From the NCBI GenBank assembly GCA_036794825.1, contig DAIRGA010000027.1:1-64000 (forward strand): a stretch of 64,000 nt of DNA. Reading direction: 5' to 3'. The notes beneath the pieces are model-generated. The model had not been told where the DNA came from. It saw nothing but the letters and a program-made list of their open reading frames with translations, and searched no databases. This document shows, piece by piece, positions 1 to 7,867 of this stretch (position 1 is the stretch's first letter; the number at the start of each line of letters is the position of its first letter). The stretch is from RZYY01 sp036794825. GTDB taxonomy: Bacteria; Bacteroidota; Bacteroidia; Bacteroidales; 4484-276. The position numbers and the translations under genes were made by a program.

Positions 1-383
1 CTGATTCTAAAAATATCCCGAATTTTCGGGATTAAAGAAATCAAGGGTTTCAGGATGATTGATTAATTTTACTAGGACAGTACTGAAAATTTTTAAAGCT
101 TTTGCTTCACAGGAGCAAATTGCAAGTTACTAATGGAGCAGCACAATCTAGTGTAAACCCCGGAATCAGGCCGGGAACTGAAATTTGGGAGACTTAGTTT
201 GAAAGAAGTAAGAGCGTCTGTTTTTCAAAAAAACAGAAACGTTTTCACCCTCCTCTTGTAATTAATTTTACCAAGCGATCACCTTCGGAATTCTGACCTG
301 AAAGTGGTTTTCGTTGCGGTATTTCTTTCGCAGCGTTGAAACCTGACAGCTTTTTGGCAACTCCATAACCCCTAACTAATTTG
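1..383. other. Intergenic stretch without a supported gene
   Basis: I see no convincing coding region here. A short perfect inverted repeat, ATCCCGAA/TTCGGGAT, lies at 15-32. It has almost no loop and no T-tract on either side, so it is only a weak terminator candidate for a gene beyond the window edge. The rest is AT-rich and stop-rich in all frames. The hemH gene ends at 384 on the minus strand. Confidence 0.4.
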
Positions 384-1421
384 CTAGCCGGTAGATTGGT
401 TAATCAACCTCTCCAACCCATCAACCCAGGCATCGGAATCGTTGAGCGCTTCGGCAAGCGTGAGTTTTTCTCCGCCATGATGCCTGAAAAGTTCCTCATA
501 TTCCACACCAATCTCTACGATGGTTTCGAGGCAATCGGTGGTGAAGGAAGGTGCAAACACCAGCACTCTCTTTTTCCCGGCTTTTGCCAGTTCAATAATC
601 ACCTTGTCGGAAAAGGGCGTTAGCCAGTTTTTTGAAAGTCTCGACTGAAATGAAACGCTGTACTTTCCGGGAGCGATTTTCAATTTTTCAGCCAAAAGCC
701 TTGTGGTCTCATAACAGGTGGCCTTGTAACAAAACCTGCCGTGGGGAGGGAATTCGCTCTGGCAGTTACATTCACTCACTTTTACATGTTGATGAACCTT
801 GTTCAAATGTCGGTCGGGCAGGCCATGATAGGAGAAAATAGTGTGGTCGTAGGTGTCCGGATCAATTTCTCCGGCTTTACGGACGAAAGCTTCCAGGTAA
901 GCTGGATGATCGTAAAACTGCCCGACAAACCTGAGGCTGGGAATAACCTCCCAATTGCTGACCATGCTCAGTATTTCCCCGGTTGCCGTTCCGGTTGTGG
1001 ATGAAGCATACTGCGGGAACATGGGGACTACGACGATCTCTTCAAAACCCTGATTTCTAATATTTTCCAGGACTTTTGCGAGTGATGGATTACCATAACG
1101 CATGCAGACAAATACGCTAAACCGGTTGCCAAGCTTTGCTTCAAGCTTTCTTGCCAGACTTTCGCTGTGATATAGCAGGGGAGAGCCTTTTTCGGTCCAG
1201 AGTGTTTTGTAAAGTTTAGTGGAATTGCGCACCCTGAAAGGGATAATAATCAGATTCACAAGTAATTTCCTTAAAAGCCACGGGATATCAATCACCCGCT
1301 TATCATTTAAAAAACTCGTAAGATAAGCGTACACTTTGCTCACCTGAGGAGCGTCGGGAGTTCCCACATTGGCCAGTAAAACTGCTGTTTTCATCGCTTG
1401 CTGATTGAGGTTTGGATTCAT
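384..1421 (-). CDS. hemH: Ferrochelatase
   Basis: Cytoplasmic or membrane-associated enzyme that inserts ferrous iron into protoporphyrin IX, the last step of haem b synthesis. The 345-residue length is normal for the family. The N-terminus (AVLLANVGTPDAPQVSKV) and the FSYHGLPDRHL segment with the catalytic histidine are clearly visible, as is SFQSRLSKNWLTP. A CNC and a second Cys pair lie near residues 215-235; I cannot say whether they bind a cluster. The start ATG overlaps the hemG stop by 4 bases (ATGA), so the two should be translationally coupled. Confidence is high for family and function. Confidence 0.96.
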   Translation of the reverse strand: MNPNLNQQAMKTAVLLANVGTPDAPQVSKVYAYLTSFLNDKRVIDIPWLLRKLLVNLIIIPFRVRNSTKLYKTLWTEKGSPLLYHSESLARKLEAKLGNRFSVFVCMRYGNPSLAKVLENIRNQGFEEIVVVPMFPQYASSTTGTATGEILSMVSNWEVIPSLRFVGQFYDHPAYLEAFVRKAGEIDPDTYDHTIFSYHGLPDRHLNKVHQHVKVSECNCQSEFPPHGRFCYKATCYETTRLLAEKLKIAPGKYSVSFQSRLSKNWLTPFSDKVIIELAKAGKKRVLVFAPSFTTDCLETIVEIGVEYEELFRHHGGEKLTLAEALNDSDAWVDGLERLINQSTG

Positions 1422-2797
1422 TGGGCAGCCAGTAGTTTCGAGAGCTCTGTGGCCTGCCTGATACGATCGGCAATCCCGATGCCATCGCGGATGTTGCCTG
1501 CAAGAATTAATCCCGGGTAGCGTGCCTCCAGTTCGCCGATCCGTTGCAACTTCTCCGGCGAACTTTTTCCATACTGCGGAATGGCGTGCTGATAGCGGTG
1601 AATCTCTATGAAAGCCTGCTGGGATTTGTCGGTTTGAAGTAAATCAACCATCTCTCTGTGAATGATTTTCAATAATGCTTCATCGCTAAGATTCAGTAAA
1701 TCAGGCCGCTTAACTCCACCTGCGAAAACCGACAACAATGCGCCGCCGTCCGGTGTCCGGCTTTCGAAAATGGAAGATGGGAACAGGACTCCCAGGATAT
1801 TTCGCTTTTCCTTCGAAGGAACCAGCCCCCCAAAAGCATTAAGCAAAGGCCCGTTCCACTTTTCGAAAGCCATAATTACCTGTGCAACCTTTGCATAATC
1901 AAGGTGGGTGATGGGCTGCAATACAGCATCATCAACAAAATCAAATAATCTGGTCAATTCATGGGCACCTGCAGTGGATACAAACCGGCGCGAGGTTATG
2001 AAATGCTGCTGACCTTCAGCTATTTTGATGCTGGTTAAAAATGATGTATCAACGGTTGAAACCGACACATGCGCGGCATTGTAAATAATTCTTTCAGGGG
2101 GAATCCTATCAACCAAAGCAGTGATCAATTTCCTGAAACCACCTTTTACCGAAAAAACCTTGCGGGTTGCTTTAAGGTCGCGCTCACTTTTAGGTTCCCT
2201 GGCTTTTTGGATACCACCTTTGATGAAGCTGCCATAGTTCTGCTCCAGTGCGTAAAGTTTGGGGAGGGCATATTTGGTAACCAACAGGTCGGGGTCTCCG
2301 GCGTAAATACCCGAAATAAACGGATCAACGGCATAATCGAGAAAGGATTGACCCATTCGGCGTTTCACAAGCTCCGAGATGGTCTCCAACTGGTTGTCGC
2401 CTTTTTTACGGAATGGCTCGGCCAAAAGCCTGAATTTGTCTTTCAGCGTAAAGAGCGGCGTTGTAACACCTCCTGCCAATCCCGACGGCAGCGCCTGCCA
2501 TTCGCCGTCTTTAAGTATCCACCGGTTTTCAGCTTTTGGATTTGCCGGTTCAATCTCAACATCGGGTACCAGCAGCTCAAATAACTCAGCCACTTCAGGA
2601 TGGGCAAGGATTCCTGTATTTGGCCCGGTTTCATAAACAAAACCTTCGCGTTCACGGGTCTGGATCACTCCTCCGGCTTTATCGCTTTTTTCGAGCAAAA
2701 CGAAATCAACTTTTGCCCTCTGAAGCAGAAAAGCAAGCGTCAAACCCGTTAATCCTCCCCCTAAAATGACTACATCTGCCTTGAATTCCTTTTCCAT
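1418..2797 (-). CDS. hemG: Protoporphyrinogen oxidase (HemG/HemY type)
   Basis: FAD-dependent, oxygen-type protoporphyrinogen IX oxidase that makes protoporphyrin IX, the substrate of the following ferrochelatase. The N-terminal dinucleotide-binding motif VVILGGGLTGLTLAFLLQ is followed by the acidic end of the second strand (LLEKSDKAGG). The C-terminus has the usual FAD-contacting segment LILAGNIRDGIGIADRIRQA. The 459-residue length is typical. It overlaps hemH by 4 bases and forms a two-gene unit. It is the HemY-like flavoprotein family, not the small membrane HemJ family or the flavodoxin-like HemG of enterobacteria; many annotations call it hemG or hemY interchangeably. Confidence 0.93.
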   Translation of the reverse strand: MEKEFKADVVILGGGLTGLTLAFLLQRAKVDFVLLEKSDKAGGVIQTREREGFVYETGPNTGILAHPEVAELFELLVPDVEIEPANPKAENRWILKDGEWQALPSGLAGGVTTPLFTLKDKFRLLAEPFRKKGDNQLETISELVKRRMGQSFLDYAVDPFISGIYAGDPDLLVTKYALPKLYALEQNYGSFIKGGIQKAREPKSERDLKATRKVFSVKGGFRKLITALVDRIPPERIIYNAAHVSVSTVDTSFLTSIKIAEGQQHFITSRRFVSTAGAHELTRLFDFVDDAVLQPITHLDYAKVAQVIMAFEKWNGPLLNAFGGLVPSKEKRNILGVLFPSSIFESRTPDGGALLSVFAGGVKRPDLLNLSDEALLKIIHREMVDLLQTDKSQQAFIEIHRYQHAIPQYGKSSPEKLQRIGELEARYPGLILAGNIRDGIGIADRIRQATELSKLLAAQ

Positions 2798-2958
2798 AAT
2801 TTATCCGTTTTAATCCATCATCAACAATCTAATGCGGGTTCGGTTGACACTTACGGTCAGTAATTGATCATTACAATTCAAAATCATGAATAATCTGGTT
2901 ATGATTTCTCTGCATTTCGAAGCAGAAAATCAATCGCCGGCAAAGCTCTGCTTCTCTT

Positions 2959-4191
2959 TCAGCATAGATTCATTTTGCCTGTCTGACGCTGCTTTTCCTG
3001 TTTAACCGGGTTTACCAAAAACAGTAGTACGAGAGCAAACAAACTCAACCCTGCTTCAGCGAGGAAGGCCCCGCTGTAGCCGTAGATATCAGCAAATCTG
3101 CCACCCGCAACGCCCAGCAGAAGCCCGCTCAGATGGGTGATTACGATCTGAAGAGTAAAATCGGTACCTTCGCGGCCAGGTCTTACCAGATCCATTGCAG
3201 CGGTGTACATCGCCACAGTTGAAGCGCCATAAGCAATCCATAACAGAACGATCCCCAGATAAATCATTGGTAATCCAGGTAGTGAAACGAGGCTGAGCCG
3301 GTAGAAATAAATACCTGCCAGGAGACTGATTGCCAGGAATATGAACAAAGATTTGCCATAGCCCAGTTTCTTTACCATGTAACCTGCAAATATTGAGGCC
3401 ACCAGAGCTGTGGTAGTTCCAGTAACCCCGGCCATAATTCCGATGTCTTTCACAGAGTATTCAAGATCAACAAGATAGGGCTTGACCAGCGTCATAATTC
3501 CCATAATTCCGGAATAATAAAAAAAGAGGATAAGCACCCATTTGTACATGCCGGGTATCCTGAAAAAGGTTACTATATCTTTTAATCTCACCTTCTTATC
3601 TTTTGCAGTCAGCTTATGGCAGGGTTTTTTGTAGAATCCCAGCGGAACAAGCGCTATGACGACAAATATGGCAAGAAACAGCAGCAGGTAAAACCAGCCC
3701 AGATAGTAATAAATCACCAGCAGGGCGCCGCTTCCGATCAGGCTGCCGGCAAAACCGCCAGCCGACTGCATGCTGTTGCCATAACCCCTTTCCCGCTTCT
3801 TTAAAATATGAATGGCGAAGGCATCTGTGGCGATGTCCTGTGTTGCAGAAGCAAGCACAGCCAAAACCATCAGGACGGCGATCAGACTGAAATCGGCCTG
3901 AAGGCTGAAAAATCCAATGGCAAAAATGATTGCGGCATAAAAAAACTCAGATCCAAAAATCCATCTTTTGTAATGGCCGAGGCTCCGTGTGCTGTTGTCC
4001 ACTACGGGCGCCCAGAGAAATTTCAGCACCCAGGGCAACTTGACCAGTTGCAACATACCGATAGCTTCGAGAGAGTAATTTTCCTGCCGCATAATCACAG
4101 GCACTACCGTTGTGAAGAAACTCATCGGTACTGCCTGTGCTATGTAGAGGCTAAAAAGAACCGGGTATTTTTTCCAGTCTACCTTCGCCAT
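2959..4191 (-). CDS. MFS permease, RhtX/FptX or AmpG-like
   Basis: Polytopic inner-membrane transporter of the major facilitator superfamily, 410 residues with about twelve hydrophobic segments. The N-terminal part (LFSLYIAQAVPMSFF, then WVLKFLWAPVVD) resembles the RhtX/FptX siderophore permeases and the related AmpG group, as does the internal SATQDIATDAFAIHIL segment. The TonB-dependent receptor begins transcriptionally upstream and ends 4 bases from this gene, so the two are very likely one operon. A receptor plus single-protein permease is a known way to import a siderophore or similar ligand without an ABC system. The substrate is not visible in the sequence. Alternative: muropeptide permease of the AmpG type. 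Confidence 0.82.
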   Translation of the reverse strand: MAKVDWKKYPVLFSLYIAQAVPMSFFTTVVPVIMRQENYSLEAIGMLQLVKLPWVLKFLWAPVVDNSTRSLGHYKRWIFGSEFFYAAIIFAIGFFSLQADFSLIAVLMVLAVLASATQDIATDAFAIHILKKRERGYGNSMQSAGGFAGSLIGSGALLVIYYYLGWFYLLLFLAIFVVIALVPLGFYKKPCHKLTAKDKKVRLKDIVTFFRIPGMYKWVLILFFYYSGIMGIMTLVKPYLVDLEYSVKDIGIMAGVTGTTTALVASIFAGYMVKKLGYGKSLFIFLAISLLAGIYFYRLSLVSLPGLPMIYLGIVLLWIAYGASTVAMYTAAMDLVRPGREGTDFTLQIVITHLSGLLLGVAGGRFADIYGYSGAFLAEAGLSLFALVLLFLVNPVKQEKQRQTGKMNLC

Positions 4192-4195
4192 TAAG

Positions 4196-6295
4196 TTAAA
4201 GTGCCAGCGAAAGGTTTATACCCAGGTTAAAAGGCACTCCCGGTTGTTGGTAGCGATTGCCAATGGCTTCGAAGTAAAATGCAGAATAGTCCTCACCGAG
4301 CACATTCTTAGCCCACAATTCGACCCCAAGTTTTTTTCTTTCGGCTCTCGCCCGAAGGTCGAGCAAGCCGTAGGCGCTTTGAGCCGCGCTGTTTTTCTCG
4401 TTCCAGTAGTGTTTGCCAAGTCCACGATACAGTGCAGTAATCTTCAGCCGGTCGGCCACTGAATTGGCCTTAAAAACCACGGTTTGATTAAGCTGGAGAG
4501 CAAGTGTATGCAAAGGTACGTAAGGGATAAAATTTCCGCTGTAATCGGTGGTTTCATTCACTTTATGATCAATGAATGTGGCATGGGTATAGCCATAGGT
4601 GACTATAGCTTCGGTATAATCGAAAATCCTTGCCCTGGTGCTGATTTCAAAGCCTTTACTCACCGAATGGCCTGCATTTTTCAGCATCGAACCCCGTCCG
4701 CTGGGCACCGTCTGGTAGATTTGCTGGTTGGTCCAGTCAATGTAAAACAGTGCGGCCTCCGCCATAATCCGGTTCTGGAGAAGCGAAGTCTTGTAACCCA
4801 CTTCATAATTCCAGCTCTCTTCAGGGTCATACATCAGGTCTTCATCCCTCTCGAAAATGGCATTAAAGCCACCGGTCTTGTAACCTTTAGAAACCAGGGC
4901 ATACACACTCGAATGCTCGTTCAGGAAATAATTCAGCGCCACCTTTGGCGAAAATACGGAGAACTGCATGGAAGGAAACAATGTGTCGGAGGCGGAAACA
5001 GGATTTTCACCCACAATGACATCATTACCGAAAGCAAGGCTGTTGTATTCCATGTCATATCGTAAGCCCACCACCAGCGACAGATTACTGACCAGAAAGT
5101 CGTTGAACGTTGACTGGTGGAACAATGCCACCCCTTTTTTGATTTCGGTGAAATCGCGCAGAATCTGCATGTTTTTTGGCAGATCGTTTACTGCAACATT
5201 CCGGTCGAAATCCTGGTAAAAGCCACTGGCGCCAAACAACCAGTCGTATCTTTTCTTTGGCTTTGACTTCAATATCACTTCCTGGGAGAACAGGTTCTGC
5301 AGCTGGCTCTGGGTGGCAAGAAACAGTGGATTTGCTGTAAAATCCTGATCAACGTCCTGAAAATCTTTCAGGTATTGATACGAAGTAGTAGATACCAGAT
5401 CGAATTTATCTTCTTTATAATTGAAAACCAGTGCATTGGTAATCAAATCCCGGTCGTAACCGGAAGGATGATCGTAATTGATTTCGCTGTTATCCGGGTT
5501 TTCATTGTCAATTTTGGCATAAGGATAACCTCCCTGGTCGCTGAATTCGAAGCCGAAAATATTCTCACCGGTCAGTTTTTCATTGATTTTCCATGACAAT
5601 CGGTTTCTGAAACCAACGGAATTGAGATGATCTACCTTTTCGCCGTTGTACTCGTTGGTATAAAATCCATCGTTGTGGCGGTAGTTTAAAGCAAGCGAGT
5701 AGCCAAAGTTTGAAACAGGCTTTGCGTAATGACTTACGTTCGCTCCATACTGACCATAGGTGCCGGCCGAAGCCATGAAACGTGTGCCGGTGTATTCGAG
5801 CGGCGAACGGGTAATTACGTTGATGATCCCGCCCATGGTATTCCGGCCGTACAGTGTCCCCTGAGGGCCTCTCAGGACTTCGATCCGTTCGATGTCGAAA
5901 AGGTCGAAATCGAAGGTGGCTTTATCAAAATAAGGGGCATTGTCCACATATAACCCGATGGATGGCTCATTGATCCTCGAACCGATCCCCCTGATGTAAA
6001 TGGGCGAAGTAAGTTTTGATCCATATTCGGGCATAAAGAAGTTCGGTGCAAGAGAGGTTACATTTTTCACACTGCTTATGCCGGTTTCGCTGATTGAGCG
6101 GGAGGTCAGCACCGACACTGAACCGGCCAGTTCCCTCGAAGTTGCGTTTTCTTTTGGGGCACGGATCATGATTTCGTCCAGTTGCACTTCTGGCATGGAG
6201 GTGGAATCGGCAGCAAGGTAAACCATTTGTGGGTGAATGGATTCGATGCCAAGAATAAAAACTATTGCTGTAAAAATTATCTTAATCTTGTTCAT
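4196..6295 (-). CDS. TonB-dependent outer-membrane receptor
   Basis: Outer-membrane ligand-gated beta barrel, about 699 residues. I place the start at the ATG at 6295 because a signal peptide (MNKIKIIFTAIVFILGIESI) follows directly; the longer open frame upstream lacks such a signal. A plug domain follows (SIYIRGIGSR-like, then GPQGTLYGRNTMGGIINVITRSP), then the barrel. The C-terminus (PGVPFNLGINLSLAL) has the aromatic/hydrophobic last strand expected for BAM insertion. The style (RIEVLRGPQGTLYGRNTMGG) is that of siderophore or vitamin receptors rather than SusC. It sits upstream of an MFS permease and near haem genes, which suggests iron or siderophore uptake by inference. Confidence 0.9.
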   Translation of the reverse strand: MNKIKIIFTAIVFILGIESIHPQMVYLAADSTSMPEVQLDEIMIRAPKENATSRELAGSVSVLTSRSISETGISSVKNVTSLAPNFFMPEYGSKLTSPIYIRGIGSRINEPSIGLYVDNAPYFDKATFDFDLFDIERIEVLRGPQGTLYGRNTMGGIINVITRSPLEYTGTRFMASAGTYGQYGANVSHYAKPVSNFGYSLALNYRHNDGFYTNEYNGEKVDHLNSVGFRNRLSWKINEKLTGENIFGFEFSDQGGYPYAKIDNENPDNSEINYDHPSGYDRDLITNALVFNYKEDKFDLVSTTSYQYLKDFQDVDQDFTANPLFLATQSQLQNLFSQEVILKSKPKKRYDWLFGASGFYQDFDRNVAVNDLPKNMQILRDFTEIKKGVALFHQSTFNDFLVSNLSLVVGLRYDMEYNSLAFGNDVIVGENPVSASDTLFPSMQFSVFSPKVALNYFLNEHSSVYALVSKGYKTGGFNAIFERDEDLMYDPEESWNYEVGYKTSLLQNRIMAEAALFYIDWTNQQIYQTVPSGRGSMLKNAGHSVSKGFEISTRARIFDYTEAIVTYGYTHATFIDHKVNETTDYSGNFIPYVPLHTLALQLNQTVVFKANSVADRLKITALYRGLGKHYWNEKNSAAQSAYGLLDLRARAERKKLGVELWAKNVLGEDYSAFYFEAIGNRYQQPGVPFNLGINLSLAL

Positions 6296-6413
6296 TTTGA
6301 GTATTATAAAGTTATGTCGTTGTAAAACCACATCTATCGGCACAGGACGATTGATATGGAGGCTGACAGGAGTAAATGGTCTCAGCAGCAACGGGTTAAG
6401 AAAATGAGCGAAA

Positions 6414-6761
6414 TTAAGCCTTGAAAGGAGGAGGCCGGACAAAAAGGCTGCCTGCATTTTCATCGCGAATGGAAATAATGCGGGCACTGAGGGAGATTAA
6501 TGGGATTTCCGGGACAGATAAATCCGGATGTATTTGCGGTTCCGTGGCATAAATTAACTGCTGGTCATGCGCAAACTGGTAAATGCAGTTACTTTCTGAA
6601 ATCTCACTATAAACCCGGCCGTGGTCATCATTTTCTACTGCCGCACTATCCGGCTCATCAAAACGCAGAAGGCGCTGAACCGTAATTACCGAGAACGAGG
6701 CAAAGTAAACAATGCCAACGATGATGAACGGTAAGTGAGATGAAAATAATCCGAAAAACAT
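6414..6761 (-). CDS. Small membrane-anchored protein upstream of TonB receptor
   Basis: Predicted protein of 115 residues starting at the ATG at 6761, with one N-terminal hydrophobic segment (SHLPFIIVGIVYFASFSVI) and then a charged, presumably periplasmic, stretch ending in FVRPPPFKA. I do not recognise a named family. Short Bacteroidota proteins with an N-terminal anchor and a terminal proline-rich RPPP tail, just upstream of a TonB receptor, are something I have seen described only as hypothetical. It is 118 bases upstream of the receptor on the same strand and could be co-transcribed. Codon pattern looks coding, but support is only compositional. Confidence 0.5.
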   Translation of the reverse strand: MFFGLFSSHLPFIIVGIVYFASFSVITVQRLLRFDEPDSAAVENDDHGRVYSEISESNCIYQFAHDQQLIYATEPQIHPDLSVPEIPLISLSARIISIRDENAGSLFVRPPPFKA

Positions 6762-6858
6762 TTGCCACTCAATTTTGCGGCAAAAGTAGCAAAAAGAATA
6801 TGAGGTACTCAATTACATTTTTCTTTTTGCAAAAAATGGCAGCAATGCGGATATCCGA

Positions 6859-7131
6859 TTAATAATGCCCCAGAACAGATAAAACCGTCACCACATTCTT
6901 GCCTTCGTCAATTTCATAGATGATCCGGTCTTTGTGGTTGAGCCGCCGCGACCAGAAACCTGACAATTCGTAACGCAATTGTTCAGGTTTTCCGGTTCCG
7001 GTTTTTGGATGTTCTTCAAGCTCATGAAAAATCGTTTCAACTTTTTGGATGGTAGAAATATCTCCGCTTTTTGAAATTTTCAGCAAATCCTTTTGCGCTG
7101 TTACCTTTATTTTGATTTGATATCTTCCCAT
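6859..7131 (-). CDS. yoeB: Txe/YoeB-type ribosome-dependent mRNA endonuclease toxin
   Basis: Toxin of a type II toxin-antitoxin pair, 90 residues, the normal length of YoeB. The family signature is complete: HPKTGTGKPEQLRYELSGFW, SRRLNHKDRIIYEI and the C-terminal VLSVLGHY. The glutamate in KPEQL, the SRR arginines and the terminal His-Tyr correspond to catalytic and substrate-binding positions in YoeB. It starts 25 bases inside the end of the antitoxin gene, consistent with coupling. No sign of decay. Confidence 0.93.
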   Translation of the reverse strand: MGRYQIKIKVTAQKDLLKISKSGDISTIQKVETIFHELEEHPKTGTGKPEQLRYELSGFWSRRLNHKDRIIYEIDEGKNVVTVLSVLGHY

Positions 7132-7313
7132 AAAGTTTCTGCTGCAACTGGAATGGAATCTTCAAATTTTGCCTTTTTGATTTTCGTAACAAATTCAGGA
7201 TCATAAGGGCTAACCTCGGCCTTTTCGGTTTCAAAGGCAATCCCGAGTTCCTTGAGCAATTGCTTGATCAGCTTCAATTTGCTGCCTTCGGTTTTAAGAA
7301 TGATTGTTTCCAT
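7107..7313 (-). CDS. Antitoxin, DUF2683-like
   Basis: Small protein of 68 residues beginning at the ATG at 7313 (METIILKTEGSKLKLIKQLL). The N-terminus matches the short Bacteroidota antitoxins annotated as DUF2683, with a repeat of lysine/leucine followed by LGIAFETEKAE. The C-terminal half (KAKFEDSIPVAAETLWEDIK) would be the toxin-binding tail. It overlaps the YoeB-like toxin gene by 25 bases and precedes it, the usual order. It does not look like the YefM/Phd antitoxins that most often accompany YoeB. Autoregulation of the promoter is expected for such pairs but no operator was identified. Confidence 0.8.
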   Translation of the reverse strand: METIILKTEGSKLKLIKQLLKELGIAFETEKAEVSPYDPEFVTKIKKAKFEDSIPVAAETLWEDIKSK

Positions 7314-7513
7314 AGTGGTTGATTTTTTTTGCAAAAATAGATAACGATCAGGATTTTCAAATCTTATTATTAATGAATTCAGGTTTCTAAAGTTTCGACT
7401 AATCCTGACTTTTTGATGATCAACCGCATTAAGCCTTTGATGTCGCTTAATTTTCCTTTGCTTGCATTTTTATAATTTTAGTATGTTTGCCTTACATTTC
7501 AATACTTTACACC

Positions 7514-7630
7514 ATGAGCAATTTCGATCCAAACAATGAAAAACCCGGTCATTGGGCAGGTTGGCCTTGGTATTATTATGTGATCTACATTGCAGCAACT
7601 TTATTTGTTGTTAGAATTTTTCTTTTTTGA
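7514..7630 (+). CDS. Small single-TM protein, 38 residues
   Basis: ATG at 7514 opens a 38-residue frame ending TGA at 7630. The N-terminal half is polar with a tryptophan-rich patch (HWAGWPWYYY). It is followed by one hydrophobic helix (VIYIAATLFVVRIFLF) that runs to the stop. Upstream there is a TAgTaTGTTTG-like AT-rich segment, compatible with a Bacteroidota promoter. It lies alone between the TA pair and the restriction gene. Too short for homology by eye; small C-tail-anchored proteins of this shape are plausible. Confidence 0.4.
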   Translation: MSNFDPNNEKPGHWAGWPWYYYVIYIAATLFVVRIFLF

Positions 7631-7867
7631 AGTGGCTCTGCAGTCGTATTGCATCATATCATCAAATATTCATAAAACGCAGTACTTAAGTGATTAACGC
7701 TTAAGTCCGGGTATTTCCAAATCATAGAAAAATTCCTTTAAAAACTCTCTTCTAAGAATTATTCCAAAAAAATTGATCGTTGTGCTGAACTGCCTGATTT
7801 CCCAAAACTGCTTACTTTTACCGGCGCACAGGAATTTTTATTCAGCAACCTAACTTAAAACAGGGCT

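Noticed and set aside
6296..6487. N-terminal extension of the TonB receptor
   Set aside because: The open frame reaches 6487, but a normal signal peptide starts at the ATG at 6295 and the extension lacks export features.
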